Source of the DNA: Mauremys mutica | Taxonomy: Eukaryota; Chordata; Testudines; Geoemydidae | Reading direction: 5' to 3' | Length of the DNA: 64,000 nucleotides | NCBI RefSeq assembly: GCF_020497125.1 | Contig: NC_059084.1 | Coordinates: 37,174,185-37,238,184, forward strand | Shown: piece after piece, positions 19,175 to 29,262 of the stretch | How positions within the stretch are numbered: the stretch's first letter is position 1 | Layout of the letters: each line of letters opens with the position of its first letter | Made by a program: the position numbers and the translations under genes | Notes under the pieces: generated by a model | Databases searched by the model: none | The model's input: the letters and a program-made list of their open reading frames with translations, nothing else | What the model was told of the DNA's origin: nothing

Positions 19175-21495
19175 TATTGCCATTCCTAATATCTGACTTG
19201 TGTCCATTTATCCTTTTACGTAGGAATTGTCCAATTTGGCCGATATATATAGCAGAGGGGCATTGCTGGCACATGATGAAGTATATTACATTTGTGGACG
19301 TGCAGGTGAATGAACCAGTGATGTTATGACTGATCTCGTTAGGTTCTGTAATGGTGTTGCTGGTGTAGATATGCGGACAGAGTTGGCATCAAGGTTTGTT
19401 GCATGGATTGGCTCCTGAGTTAGAGTTACTATGGTGCAGTGTGTTGTTGCGTTGCATTTCCCTGATGATGTGTTGGAGAGGTTTTAGCTGAGGACTGTAG
19501 GTGATGGCCAGTGGAGTTCTTTTGGTTTCTTTCTTGGGCTTGTGTTGCAGCAGGAGGCTTCTGGGTACACGTCTGGCTCTGTTGATTTGTTTCCTTATTT
19601 CCTCATGCGGGTATCGTAGCTTTGAGAATGCTTGGTGAAGATCTTGTAGGTGTTGGTCTCTTTCTGAGGGGTTGGAGCAAATGCGGTTGTACGTCAGCGC
19701 TTGGCTGTAGATGATGAATCGTGTGGTGTGTCCGGGATGGAAGCTGGAGGCATGAACGTAGGCACAGCGGTCGGTGGGTGTTCGGTATAGGGTCGTGTTA
19801 ACATGACTGTTACTTATTTGTACTGTGGTATCTAGGAAGTGGACCTCCCGTATAGATTGGTCCAGGCTGAGGTTGATGGTGGGGTGAAAGCTGTTGAAAT
19901 TAGAGTGGAATTTTTCCAGAGTCTCCTTCTCATGGGTCCAGGTGATGAAGATGTCATTAATGTAGCATAGGTAGAGAAGAGGTATGAATGGACGAGAGCT
20001 GAGGAAGTGGTGTTCCAGGTCAGCCATAAAAATGTTGGCATATTGTGGGGCCATGCGGGTGCCCATAGTGGTGCCACTGGTCTGGAGATATATATTGTCA
20101 CCAAATTTGAAATAATTGTGCATGAGGATAAAGTCACAGAGCTCAGCAATCAGTTGTACTGTGGCATCAATAGGGATACTGTTCCTGACAGCTTGTATTC
20201 CATCTGTGCATGGAATGTTTGTGTAGAGAGCCTCCACATCCATGGTGGAAAGGATGGTGTTTTCTGCAAAATTACCAATGCATTGTAGTTTTCTCAGGAA
20301 ATCAGTGGTGTCACAGTGCTGGTGGCATAGGGTCTGAGTAGAGAGTCCACATATCCGGACACTCCTTCATCGAGAGTGCCAACTCCAGAGATGATGGGGC
20401 GTCCAGGATTTCCAGGTTTGTGGATCTTGGGTAGTAGATAGAATAACCCTGGTCGGGGCTCTAAGGGTGGGTTGATTTGTTCCTGTGTTAGTGTAGGGAG
20501 TGTCCTGAGCAGATGGTGCAGTTTCTTAGTATATTCCTCAGTAGGATCTGAGGAAAGTGGCCTGTAGAATTTGGTATTGGAGAGTTGTCTGGTAGCCTCC
20601 TTTTGGTAGTCAGATCTTTTCATGATGACAACAGCATCTCCTTTACCACTCTCTTTCATTATAATGTCAGGCTTGTTTCTGAGGCTGTGGATTGCATGGC
20701 GTTCTGCACAAGTTAGGTTATGAGGCAAGCAATGTTGTTTTTCCATTATTTCTGCCTGTGAACGCCGGTGGAAGCATTCTTTCTATAGGTCCAGAATGTC
20801 ATTTCGACCCTCAGGAGGAGTCCATGTGGAGTTCGTCTTCTTGTGCTGTTGGTGGAGGGTATCTGTGTATCAGTGCACTGTTCGGTGTTATCTTGAAAGT
20901 ATTCTTTGAGTCAGAGACAGCAAAAGTAGGCTTCCACATTACCACAGAACTGTATCATGTTCATGGGGGTTTTGGGGCAAAAAGAGAGTACCGAGATAGG
21001 ACAGACTCTTCTGCTAGGTTGAGTGTGTAGCTGGATAAATTGACAATATTGCTGGGTGAGTTGGGGGTACCACTGTTGTGGCCCCATGTGGCAGGTAGGA
21101 TTTTAAACAGCTTATGGTCCTTTTTCGTTTGTAGAGAGTTGAAGTGTGTAATGTAGATTTCCTGTCTTATTTTAGTGAAGTCTGTTTGTGTGGATGCTTG
21201 GTTATTTATGAAAGTTGTCAGGTTGGAGAGCTCTTTTTTGATGTTTTCCTGTTTGCTGTATAGGATGCTGATCAGGTGGTTCCTCAGTTTCTTTGATGGT
21301 GTATGGCATAATCTCTCACTGTGGTCTGTGCACTATGTGGATAGCAATGGATTTTTCACCTTCAGTCCATTTGGTATGATGTCCATTTGTTTGCATTTGG
21401 AAAGGAAGATGATATTTGTCTGTACTTGTGCAAGTTTCTTCATGAGGTTGATGGATTTCCACTCCATACAGCTAAATGCAGTGCCCTGCATGGTG
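19175..21495 (-). mobile_element. Penelope-like element, copy 1
   Basis: A minus-strand PLE. The N-terminal region (about 20750-21495) includes MEWKSINL-type sequence, followed by the RT domain (20746-19389). It then runs into a GIY-YIG region whose YIG-containing part reads AIYIGQIGQFLRKRINGHKS at about 19190-19270. The element is cut off at about 19175 inside the endonuclease. PLEs encode a telomerase-related RT and a GIY-YIG nuclease, and are common in turtles and fishes. A paralogous copy lies at 61568-63345. Confidence 0.85.
19389..20746 (-). pseudogene. PLE reverse transcriptase, copy 1 (frameshifted, active site changed)
   Basis: Two frames, 20746-20294 and 20243-19389, cover the RT. 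Landmarks are NTKFYRPL, LFYLLPKIHKPGNPGRPIIS, DVEALYTNIP, TSGTTMGTRMAPQYANIFM and HFLDTTVQIS. Three lesions are visible. First, about 13 nt present in copy 2 are missing at about 20310, which shifts the frame. Second, the catalytic YIDD reads YIND (codon at 19956-19958). Third, a TGA at about 19386-19388 ends the frame just before the linker and GIY-YIG region, which otherwise continue in the same frame. In PLEs RT and endonuclease are one polypeptide. The Asp to Asn change should abolish polymerase activity. Confidence 0.85.
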
Positions 21496-21500
21496 TCAAG

Positions 21501-21576
21501 TATCAGAAGGGTAGCCGTGTTAGCCTGGATCTCTAAAAAGCAACAGAGTCCTGTGGCACTTTATAGACTAACAGAC
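21501..21576 (+). mobile_element. Truncated Cry-type SINE
   Basis: Starts 'tatcagaagggtagccgtgt' and stops at 'ttatagactaacagac'. The distal part of the SINE is missing. The same truncated copy sits at 63354-63430 in the second PLE block, so truncation predates that duplication. Confidence 0.85.
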
Positions 21577-21699
21577 TCACATCAGACTCACAAGACTCAT
21601 AAAAGCAAAGGATTGAAATAATAAAACACAAACACACAAGGAAAATACAAAAAGCACAAGCCTGATTCACGCAAGATAAACACACAAACACGAGATCTG

Positions 21700-21935
21700 G
21701 AAAGATGTGAGTCACAAAAGTAAGAGTTTGGGGTTATCTTTTTTGGGCAGTGAATATCAGTAGAAAGGTGCTTGTAGTGGTATAGTTTATTGCTGTCAAT
21801 AGAGAGGAATACATTTTACTGATATAAAGCATAGTTATATCAGTATAGATGCACCAAACTAGAGCCTGTACTGATATGATATCTAAATTGGTAGAAAAAC
21901 ATCTCTATATTGATCCATCTAGCCCCATAAACACC
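21700..21935 (+). repeat. Repeat R1, short copy in PLE block 1
   Basis: Aligns with the first part of R1 (gatgtgagtcacaaaagtaa, 'gggcagtgaatatcagtaga', 'cccataaacacccatctctc'). The A/C-rich segment 21577-21700 just upstream matches the end of the 15420-15897 unit. The copy at 63560-63785 is its paralogue. Confidence 0.65.
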
Positions 21936-21954
21936 CATCTCTCTCTTTGAAGAC

Positions 21955-22181
21955 AGCTAGATGCTATAGGCAAAAGAATTAATGGACACAAATCTGACAT
22001 CAGGAATCATAACACTCAAAAACCAGCAGGAGAACACTTTAACCTGTCTGGTCATTCAATGATAGACCTGCAGGTGGCAATTTTGCAACAGAAAAGCTTC
22101 AAAAACAGACTCCAAGGAGAAACTGCTGATCTGGAATTGATATGCAAACTAGATATCAACTTAGGCTTGAATAGGGACTGA
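21955..22181 (+). pseudogene. PLE GIY-YIG endonuclease C-terminal fragment
   Basis: An open plus-strand frame of about 75 codons with KRINGHKSDIRNHNTQKP, GEHFNLSGHSMIDLQVAIL and a C-terminal INLGLNRD then TGA. This is the distal part of a PLE GIY-YIG domain, and its RINGHKSDIRN segment matches the one encoded on the minus strand at about 19190. The fragment is on the opposite strand from the nearby PLE and so comes from a separate insertion. The second block has the same fragment at 63808-64000, cut by the window end. Confidence 0.75.
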
Positions 22182-22282
22182 GGAATGGCTGAGGAAACTG
22201 GGAATGGCTGAACCATTACAAACATTGAATCTATCTCCCCTTGTAAGTATTCTCACACTTCTTATCAAACTGTCTGTACTGA

Positions 22283-22540
22283 CAGGGGCGGCTCTAGGTA
22301 TTTTGCCACCCCAAGCACGGCAGGCAGGCTGTCTTCAGTCGCTTGCCTGTGAGAGGTCCCCAGTCCCGCGGATTCGGCGGCCCACCTGTGGGAGGTCCGC
22401 CAAAGCTGTGGAACCAGCGGACCCTCCACAGGCATGCCGCCGAAGGCAACCTGCCTGCGGCCCTTGCGGCCACCAGCAGAGCGCCCCCCATGGCTTGCCG
22501 CCCCAGGCATGAGCTTGGCGTGCTGGTGCCTGGAGCAATA
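22283..22540. mobile_element. hAT-type MITE, family M1
   Basis: The left end is caggggcggctctaggtatt. The right end (ggtgcctggagc) is degraded. GC-rich interior related to 7145-7405 and 41430-41687. No convincing target duplication. It is inserted at the junction leading into R1. Confidence 0.7.
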
Positions 22541-22559
22541 CAGGCAACACAAGTGCGAG

Positions 22560-23340
22560 TCCTAGCATGAGACAAGGGAAGATATGACTCACAACAGCAA
22601 GAGTTTGGGGTTTTCCTTTTTGGGCAGGGAATAGCAGTAGAAAGGTGCTTATACTGGTATAGCTTGTTTCTATCAACACAGAGGAATAAACTACACTTCT
22701 ATCAACTATCTTTCTACTGGTATCCCTGCATCCACACTAGGGGATGTACTGGAAATTGGTACCAAAACTGCTTTCTCTCTATCCATCCAGCCCCATACTC
22801 TCTCATTTGCACTCACTCTCTTTAGCAATCCATCTGTCCCCAGACACACCATCTCTTTCTCTTTCTTTATCACTGTCTCTTTGTGCCCATCCAGTTGTCA
22901 GTGTCTCTGAAGGCTGGCAGATGCTACAGGAACATGGGAGGTTGTTATTGCCATGAGCATTCCTGGCTGTATAATTAATGGGACATGAAGCTGAGGAGGT
23001 GGCCACTAAGTGTTATTACTATGCAAATTGGGGTTTTTTAAAGCTTCTGAACTAGCTAATGTCCTAGTTTCACTCAGGAGGTCACCTTGATCCCTAAAAT
23101 GGCCTTTCACTTCTTCAGTTTCATCCATTTTAAGTTTGTGGACTCTGCGTTTTGCTTCTGGTGAGGATTTGGGACCTAAACAGGGGGGTAGGAGTTGGAC
23201 TCCTGAGTTCTAGTATTGTCTCTCAGAGGGGAATGAGTGAAGTGTTTTTGAATAAGGAGAACTGGGAGAAAGGACTGTTGGGTTGTTTCTCTAGTGGAGC
23301 AAGTTATTGTGGAATCATCATGGTGTGATGGGGCAAGGCC
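22560..23340 (+). repeat. Repeat R1, copy 3, with following unit
   Basis: Begins 'cctagcatgagacaagggaa', then the R1 landmarks in order up to 'aactagctaatgtcctagtt' at about 23050. The tail 23100-23340 carries a single unit of the 'tggactcctgagttc' minisatellite family and matches 17560-17790. No coding potential. Confidence 0.65.
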
Positions 23341-23623
23341 GGATGGCTACAGTAAAGTACTGAGGAACAGTAAGGAAAAATGTGACTCACAAAAGCAAGA
23401 GTTTGGATTTTTCCACTTTTTTGGGCAATGAAGGATGCCAAGAAACATACTTATACTGCTATGGCTTGTTGCCATCAATAGCGAGAATTAAGCCATACTG
23501 CTGTGAACCGTGGTTCTACTGGTATACCTGAATCCACAGTAGGGGTTGCACTAGAAATTGGTACAAAATCAGCCTCTCTCTATCCATCTGTCCCCATAAA
23601 CATTAATTTCTCTTTGTCTCTGT

Positions 23624-24660
23624 AGTGAGGCGGCGTGGCTCCCCTCCGCGCCGGAGGAGGAAGAGCCCAGCCGGATACCAGAGTGGGCGGAGCTAGTGAG
23701 CTCTAAGCCCGCCCCCCAAAGGGTCAGGTGGCGACCCGGAACTATAAAGGCCGGCCCTCATAGCTCAGTCAGTCCCCAGTAGCCGGAGCGAGCAGCGTCC
23801 TTCAGGGAGCTCGAGACTGGGAACCTCCTACGACCCAGGGCGGCCGCCCAGACTGGCCTGAGCTCCCCCGCACCCGCTACCTGGAGGAGCCGCCAGAGCT
23901 TCCCCGCACCCGATACCCGGAGGGGCCGCCGGAGCTCCCCTGCGCCTGCTACCCAGAGGAGCCGTCGGAGCTTCCCCGCGCCTGCTACCCAGAGGAGCCA
24001 CCGGAGCTACCCTGGGCCGACTTTCCAGAGGAGTTGTCAGACCTACCATTCAGCCCCGACCACGACAAGCCCATGCTCCTGGACCCTGCAGAGGCTGACG
24101 TCCAGACCCAGGTAGGCCCCAAGGGGGAGTATGGAAGTAGCCCGGGGCAGCCGACCCCAGTCTGGCTGCAGCATTACCGGAGCCTATGTCAGTGTGTTGC
24201 GGCCAGGATCCCCACTGACTGACCAGCGGATCCTCAGCCGCTGCTAGGGCCCCGGGCTGGGACGCAGTGGAGTGGGAGGGCCTGTGTCCCCCCTGCCACC
24301 ACACTCATGGGTGGCAGACTCCGCCTCTCTCTGGCCTGAGGAGGCCGAAGCCTATCATTACTGACTCAGTGTTTGCTGCTCCGACGTGACCTAGGACCGG
24401 GCCTTAACTCTAACTGTCGCTTAGTCCTGCCCCAGGGGTAGAGTTTCCTGACTCAGTGTTTGTTGCCCTCCCTGACTTAGGGCCAGGCTCATAGCAGCTA
24501 GCATGGTACAGCCCTGCTGAAGGACCTGAGCTCCTTTGCCTCACAAGGCGGGCGATTGCCGCGAGGACTGCCGGGTTATTTTCCCGGACCCACCGGTGTG
24601 TAGTGAGCCGTCGTGGCCCTCCTCCTCCTCCCAGAGAGGGTCAAGCCCTGGCCGCACTCG
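23624..24660 (+). mobile_element. GC-rich insertion of possible LTR/TRIM type
   Basis: About 1.04 kb inserted into R1. Both ends begin with related sequence, tgtagtgaggcggcgtggct at 23624 and tgtagtgagccgtcgtggcc at about 24599, which suggests direct terminal repeats with the right one truncated. A TATA-like ctataaagg lies at about 23742. The interior holds an exact-period 36-bp repeat and a frame rich in Pro-Glu-Glu-Pro. No protease, RT or transposase is present. A truncated or nonautonomous LTR element is my best guess. Confidence 0.45.
23854..24222 (+). CDS. Open frame with six 12-residue Pro/Glu repeats, function unknown
   Basis: The frame read through the 36-bp repeats gives units of the form PEEPPELPRACY, with unit starts (the gagct word) at 23860, 23896, 23932, 23968, 24004 and a diverged sixth at about 24040. 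It continues into a non-repetitive segment (FSPDHDKPMLLDPAEADVQT and further) to a stop at 24220-24222. Most differences between units are synonymous or conservative. No clear ATG precedes the repeats in frame. An ATG at 24034 is not in this frame of repeats with certainty. It may be a fragment of a gag-like or leader protein of the inserted element. Not recognised. Confidence 0.4.
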   Translation, partial: WPELPRTRYLEEPPELPRTRYPEGPPELPCACYPEEPSELPRACYPEEPPELPWADFPEELSDLPFSPDHDKPMLLDPAEADVQTQVGPKGEYGSSPGQPTPVWLQHYRSLCQCVAARIPTD

Positions 24661-24960
24661 TTTACAGTCTCTATTCATCCATCTATCCCCAGACACACCC
24701 ATCTCTCTCTATCAACTTATATTTGTGCCTATATTAATGTGAGAGTCCCTGAAGACTAGCTGATGCTACAGGAACATGTGAAGTTATTATCGCCATGAGC
24801 ATTCTGGACTGGTGTAATTCATGGAGCCTATGAGTTTGGGATGAGACCACCAGGTATTATTACCATGCAAATGAAGAGTTTTTTATCTTCTAAACTAGAT
24901 AACGTCCTAGTTTCAGCCACAAGGTCACAATTACAATCCTTCACTTCTTCAGTTCCATCA

Positions 24961-26105
24961 ATTTTAAATTCATCAACTTGACTTCTGATACCAGTCATCT
25001 ATGTGTTCTTGGGGAACCAGGGCGCAGTATCCAGCCTGTTTGACTCATGAAAGACACCTCCCCGCCGCCAGTCTCTGCTTGAACCAAAACTGATCAGAGT
25101 AAAGGCTTGCAGAGAGCAGTGAAGGGCAGGGGTGACACACCTAGACCCCTCCTGGCAAGGGTGACAAGATTAAGGCAACTCCTCTAGCCTCATCTGCATG
25201 AAAGATGGGACAGGGAAGTATCTCCATTAACATAAAGAATGGAGAACAGAGATTCCAAAGCAAGAACTGCACTGAACTCTGGGATCAGAAAAGCAGGGAA
25301 GCACTACTCCAGATGTTAATGAACCCACTCCTGCACACACCCAGCTCAGTAGTTATCAGACCAATCCTAGTAATAAATCCTTGAGTGATATCCAAAATAC
25401 TCTGAAGCAGCCTAATTGCATTGTGAGCTCCCTGGAAGGCACATCATCCATAGCCAAGAGTGATTATCTCCTATTGTCTAGTCTAAAGAAAACCCTTGAG
25501 TCATCGGTTTACCCATAAACAAATCTAATGTTCTCCCTTGAACCATTGTTGTTTCTCTACAAAAACTCCTACCTATGTTCAAGTAAGTGTTCTGATACCT
25601 GGATCCAAACTCTGCATCAGTTCCACTGGGATTTTATCTTCTCCTCACTGATCGTGCTGGGAGCTCTGCCTGTCTCCAGCACTCAGGACCCTGAGCTATC
25701 ACCATCACCTGGGAACCCTGACAAGTTGAAGCTTCATGGCATGGGTGAGATAGCGCTACACCCCCTCACCCCCACCCTTTGTTTTCTTTTCTACCTCAGG
25801 CAGGTCTAGTTTTCTATATATGATTTCTGTAACCTTTAATAATTTAACTGTTATGTTTGTTTAGGCTCCCCTTGTGTGGTTATCACTATTATTCAATAAG
25901 TAACTTTTATGGTTAAACTGGTTGCTTCTCTCTCTCTCTGAACTTTACTTTTTTAACTTCCCCATTTACTCAGCAGCAACTCTTCTTTTACCTAAGCTAA
26001 AGATCCCTGTAGTGCCCAAAAATACTGTGGGGTTTGCTCATCAAGTGGGTTACTCCCAGTACAATTGTGACGTGAAATAGGGGATAGGAACGTGCTAAAC
26101 CTGTG
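24961..26105. other. Unclassified interspersed sequence
   Basis: No gene seen. 25800-26000 (ttaataatttaactgttatg, 'caataagtaacttttatggt') resembles the 3' part of a dispersed retroposon also hinted at 30270-30400, 43260-43330 and 46290-46390. The short frame at 25528-25809 has no recognisable domain. Confidence 0.3.
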
Positions 26106-26345
26106 ACATACGAGGGTGGCAGCTTGGAAGTGCTGCTCGACCCAGCCTGCTCAGGCTTACTCTATTCCAGTGCGGTACTTGTGTCATATAAGGATTGCAG
26201 GTTGAAAGTGCTGCTTGGCCCAGCCTATTGAGCCTTGGGGCATATAAAGGGGGCAGCTTGAAAGTGCTGCCGGACCCAGCGCACTGAGTCCAGCGACATA
26301 TAAGGGGTCAGCTTGAAAGTGCTGATTGACCAGATCTGCTCAGAC
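26106..26345. repeat. Degenerate ~60-bp tandem repeat, four units
   Basis: The word 'gaaagtgctg' recurs at about 26127, 26195, 26253 and 26316, each preceded by 'catataagg'-like sequence and followed by 'cgacccagc/tggcccagc'. It is followed by a short (GT)n run at 26356-26372. Confidence 0.75.
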
Positions 26346-26825
26346 TTGCTCTTAGTGTGTGTGTGTGTGTGTTCATCTGGTTCTGGGGCTGGAGGAACCC
26401 AGCCCTGGGGAACCTAGGTCCTGCAGGATAGCTCCATTGGGAGGGAAGTAGAGCTCCGTATGAAAACACAAGTGACATAAGGAGTACATTGATAGAATTA
26501 CAGAACTCCCTCCCCCCCAGAAGAGTAACCCTAGTAAATGAGCATACCCCAAAGTAATGGGCAAATCTGGTAATACTTCTGGTGAGGATTTTGGCCGGGG
26601 GTCTAGACTCCTCGGTTCTGTCCCTGACTCTGGAAGCAAAGTGAAGTCTAGTGGGCACGGGCTGGGAGTCTGGACTCCTGGGTTCTAGCTATACCTTTGG
26701 GTAGGGTGTGGTGGATCAGAGAAGGCAGACCCAGGATCCAGGACTCCTGCCTTCTTTCCCTGACATTCAGAGGAGAGTGGGTGTAGTGCTTTGAGCAAGG
26801 GAAACAGGGAGTGTGGGCGATTCCC
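26346..26825. other. Spacer with single minisatellite units
   Basis: No gene seen. Holds (GT)n at 26356-26372 and two to three units of the 'ggactcctgggttc' family at 26600-26800. Nothing else recognised. Confidence 0.35.
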
Positions 26826-27059
26826 TTCCTGTTTCCCCTGCCTGAGGGGAGTGCGGGTGTTTCACTGCCTGTTTCCCCTGCCTGAGGGGAGTTCGGGTGA
26901 TTCCCTGCCTGTTTCCCCTGCCTGAGGGGAGTGCAGGCAATCCTCTGACTGTCTGTCCCTGCCTAAGGGAATATGGGTGCTCCCCTGACTGTCTCTCCTG
27001 CCTCAGGGGGGTGAGGGAAATCTCCTGCCTGTCTCCCCCTGTCTGAGGTCTGATACAGC

Positions 27060-27671
27060 ATGGCCAGAGGGCAGCAGGAGAGGGTTAGCAGGGAGCCTTA
27101 TTCCCTGCAAGGGGAGGAAGGTTTCCTATAGATTAACTACAGCACCTGAAGCCAATTAGAGCACCTGAAGCCAATTAGAGCACCAGCAGTCAGTCACATG
27201 ATATATACCCCTGCTTCAGCCAGACAGTGTGGGGGTTGGAGCAGGAAGATTTGGTTGGGGTAGAGAGTGGTTTGAAAGAGTTGAAGCACAGAACAGTTTT
27301 GAAGGGAGACGAAAGGAAAGTTTGGAGACGTGCTGCAGTGGGCTAAGTCCAAAAACCCTAGGTAAGGGGCACCTGGCTTGTGTAGAAGGAAGACAAGAAG
27401 CCTCTCCACAAGATGAAGGGCAGGAGAGGGAAGTAGCCCAGGGGAAGGAACCACCAGTACAAATGGTTCACCACTAACCTCAGGGCCCCTGGGCTGGGAC
27501 CTGGAGAAGAGGATGGGCCCAGGTCCCTCCCTCTCCACTCCCCTCCTCAAGGACACTAGTGGGGTAATAAAAAATACCGGTTCAGAGACAAGCAATGGCG
27601 CCCTGAACCTTCCCCAAAGAGGAGAAAGTGCGAGACCCAGCATAACAGTACCGGCAATTTGCCACAGAGGG
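27060..27671. mobile_element. LTR-like insertion in the minisatellite
   Basis: Begins 'tctgatacagcatggccaga' and includes a 22-bp direct duplication ('acctgaagccaattagagc' twice at 27146-27190) and a TATA-like atatatacccc at about 27200. It ends 'gcgagacccagcataacagt', close to where minisatellite units resume. It could be a solo LTR; I cannot confirm ends. Confidence 0.4.
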
Positions 27672-28125
27672 GAGCACAGGAAAACCCCTGACTGTCTCCG
27701 CCTGCCTGAGGGGGGTGTGGGTGATCCACTGACTGTCCCACCCACCTGAGGCGAGCACGCCCAATCCCCTGACTGTCTCTCCCTGCCTGAGGGGAGAACG
27801 GGTGATCCCCTAACTGTCTCCTTCTGCCTGAGAGAGCTCAGGTGACCCTTGAATGTTTCTCCCCACCTGAGGCGAGTGTGAGTGATCACTGACTGTCTCC
27901 CCACTGCCTGAAGGGAGTGCGGGCAATCCCCTGTCTCCCCCACCATGATGGGTGTGTGGGTCATCCCCTGTCCGTTTCCCCTGCCTGAGGGAAAATGGGA
28001 GATCCCTTGACTGTATTCCCCTGCCTGAGGGAGCATGGGCAACCCCCTGCTGCACTCCCCTCAGGCATGGAGAGACAGTCAGAGAATTGACGGTATTCAA
28101 CTCAGGCAGGGGGAGACAGTCAGGG

Positions 28126-28612
28126 GATCACAATGTCGAAGAAAAACTCAGTTCTCGCTTTTTGTTTGGGTGCAGCAAAATCAAATACTTTATTATTTCT
28201 CCAGTAATTACAATGGAGGGAGAGAGTGCCATAGGACACAGGGTGGCCCCAGTCCTGGACAGGTCTCTCAACTGGTAAACAATTACATCAAGCCTTTATA
28301 CCTTTGTTACAGACAATTTCTAGCAATCATGGAGACAGTAAAAAGCAACAAATACATTTTGTTTATACATAGCAGAAAGGCTTATCTTATTTGTCTCTCT
28401 TTTAAGAAAAGCAAGCCTGCATTTTGGTTAGTGATTGCAAGGTCGTAATAACTTTGTACACAGTTCTTGTCCTGTCGCCTCGCACTATCTTTGCTCCTAC
28501 ACGTCTCACGTCATTAGGGTTACAGTATGGCCTGTCTCTTGCTAACTGACTGACACGCATTAAAATCCCCTTCAAATCCTTATTGAAGCTTTCCCTGCTT
28601 CCACACTAAGCA
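28126..28612 (-). mobile_element. Insertion in the inverted half of the minisatellite, LTR-like
   Basis: AT-richer sequence with 'aaatactttattatttctcc' (AATAAA on the minus strand), consistent with an antisense LTR or retroposon 3' end. Not recognised. Minisatellite units resume at 28611. Confidence 0.35.
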
Positions 28613-28744
28613 CCCCCCTCAGGCTGGGGGAGACAGTTAGGGGATCGCTCGCATTCCCCTCAGGCAATGGGGACAGTCAAGGGATCCCCCTTTCTAACCT
28701 CAGGCAGAGAGAGACAGTCAGGGGATCTCCTGCACTTCCTCAAA

Positions 28745-29262
28745 GGTCTGGGGTCTGTGTTGTGTGTTTGAATCCTTTCCTTACATGAGTCTCTGTGTTT
28801 CATGTTGTTTCTTGTGTGTATGTTTCTGTTTTGTGGGTGGATGCCTCTTCCTTGCATGCCTCTTGCATGTCTTCTCTTCCTCATTAGGGGTGTTTGTATC
28901 TTTGGCGGGTGTGTTTGTGTTTTCTGTTCTTGTGGCTCTTGCCTCTGTTGGTCAGATCCTTATATGCATCTGTTTTGTTTCCCTTTTATATATCTGAGTG
29001 TGTTGTTCCTAGTGTCCCTTGTCACATACAACCTTCCTTCTCTTGCCTAGAGCCACTGGGAAGCAAGCCAAAACTCACAACCCAACCCTACCTGTTCCTT
29101 CGAAAACTTCAGACCTGGCTTCAGTCCTGAGAGGAAATAGTTTACATCACTTTTCTGTTAATCTCTCTTTCTCACCGCTGGGCCTCCTTCATCTTCATTC
29201 CAACAGCTCTCTCTATTAGAGAGAGGGACCCAGCTGACCTGGGCATCTCCACCAGCTAAATC
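28745..29262 (-). repeat. Inverted copy of the AC-rich unit
   Basis: The reverse complement follows 15450-15890. It reads through 'gaaggaggccc', 'aggtctgaagttttcgaagg', 'ggcaagagaaggaagg' and ends in the (CA)-rich 'acatacacacaagaaacaac' zone. It is the only clearly inverted copy of this unit in the window. The Cys/Phe/Val-rich plus-strand frames at 28764-29130 are readings of TG-rich DNA. Confidence 0.6.

Larger units (their letters stand above)
23365..24960 (+). repeat. Repeat R1, copy 4, split by a GC-rich insertion
   Basis: R1 runs 23365-23623, is interrupted by 23624-24660, and continues at 24661-24960 with 'catccatctatccccagaca', 'cctgaagact' and 'ctacaggaacatg'. The short word gtctct occurs at both junctions and may be a target duplication. 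Confidence 0.6.
26826..28745. repeat. ~38-bp minisatellite with orientation switch and two insertions
   Basis: Units of the form 'cctgcctgaggggagtgcggg' plus 'tgactgtctccc' run forward at 26826-27055 and 27672-28050. From about 28055 the units are inverted: 'cccctcaggca' then 'gagacagtcaggggatc', at 28055-28125 and 28611-28745. The forward tract is broken by 27060-27671 and the inverted tract by 28126-28612. Units are imperfect and touch directly without unique spacers, so this is not a CRISPR. Confidence 0.85.

Noticed and set aside
25528..25809. A short secreted-like protein frame
   Set aside because: Hydrophobic start, but no homologue recognised, no paralogous copy, and it lies in dispersed-repeat sequence.
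26826..28745. CRISPR-like direct repeats
   Set aside because: Units touch without unique spacers of constant size, are degenerate and change orientation, and the DNA is vertebrate. It is a minisatellite.
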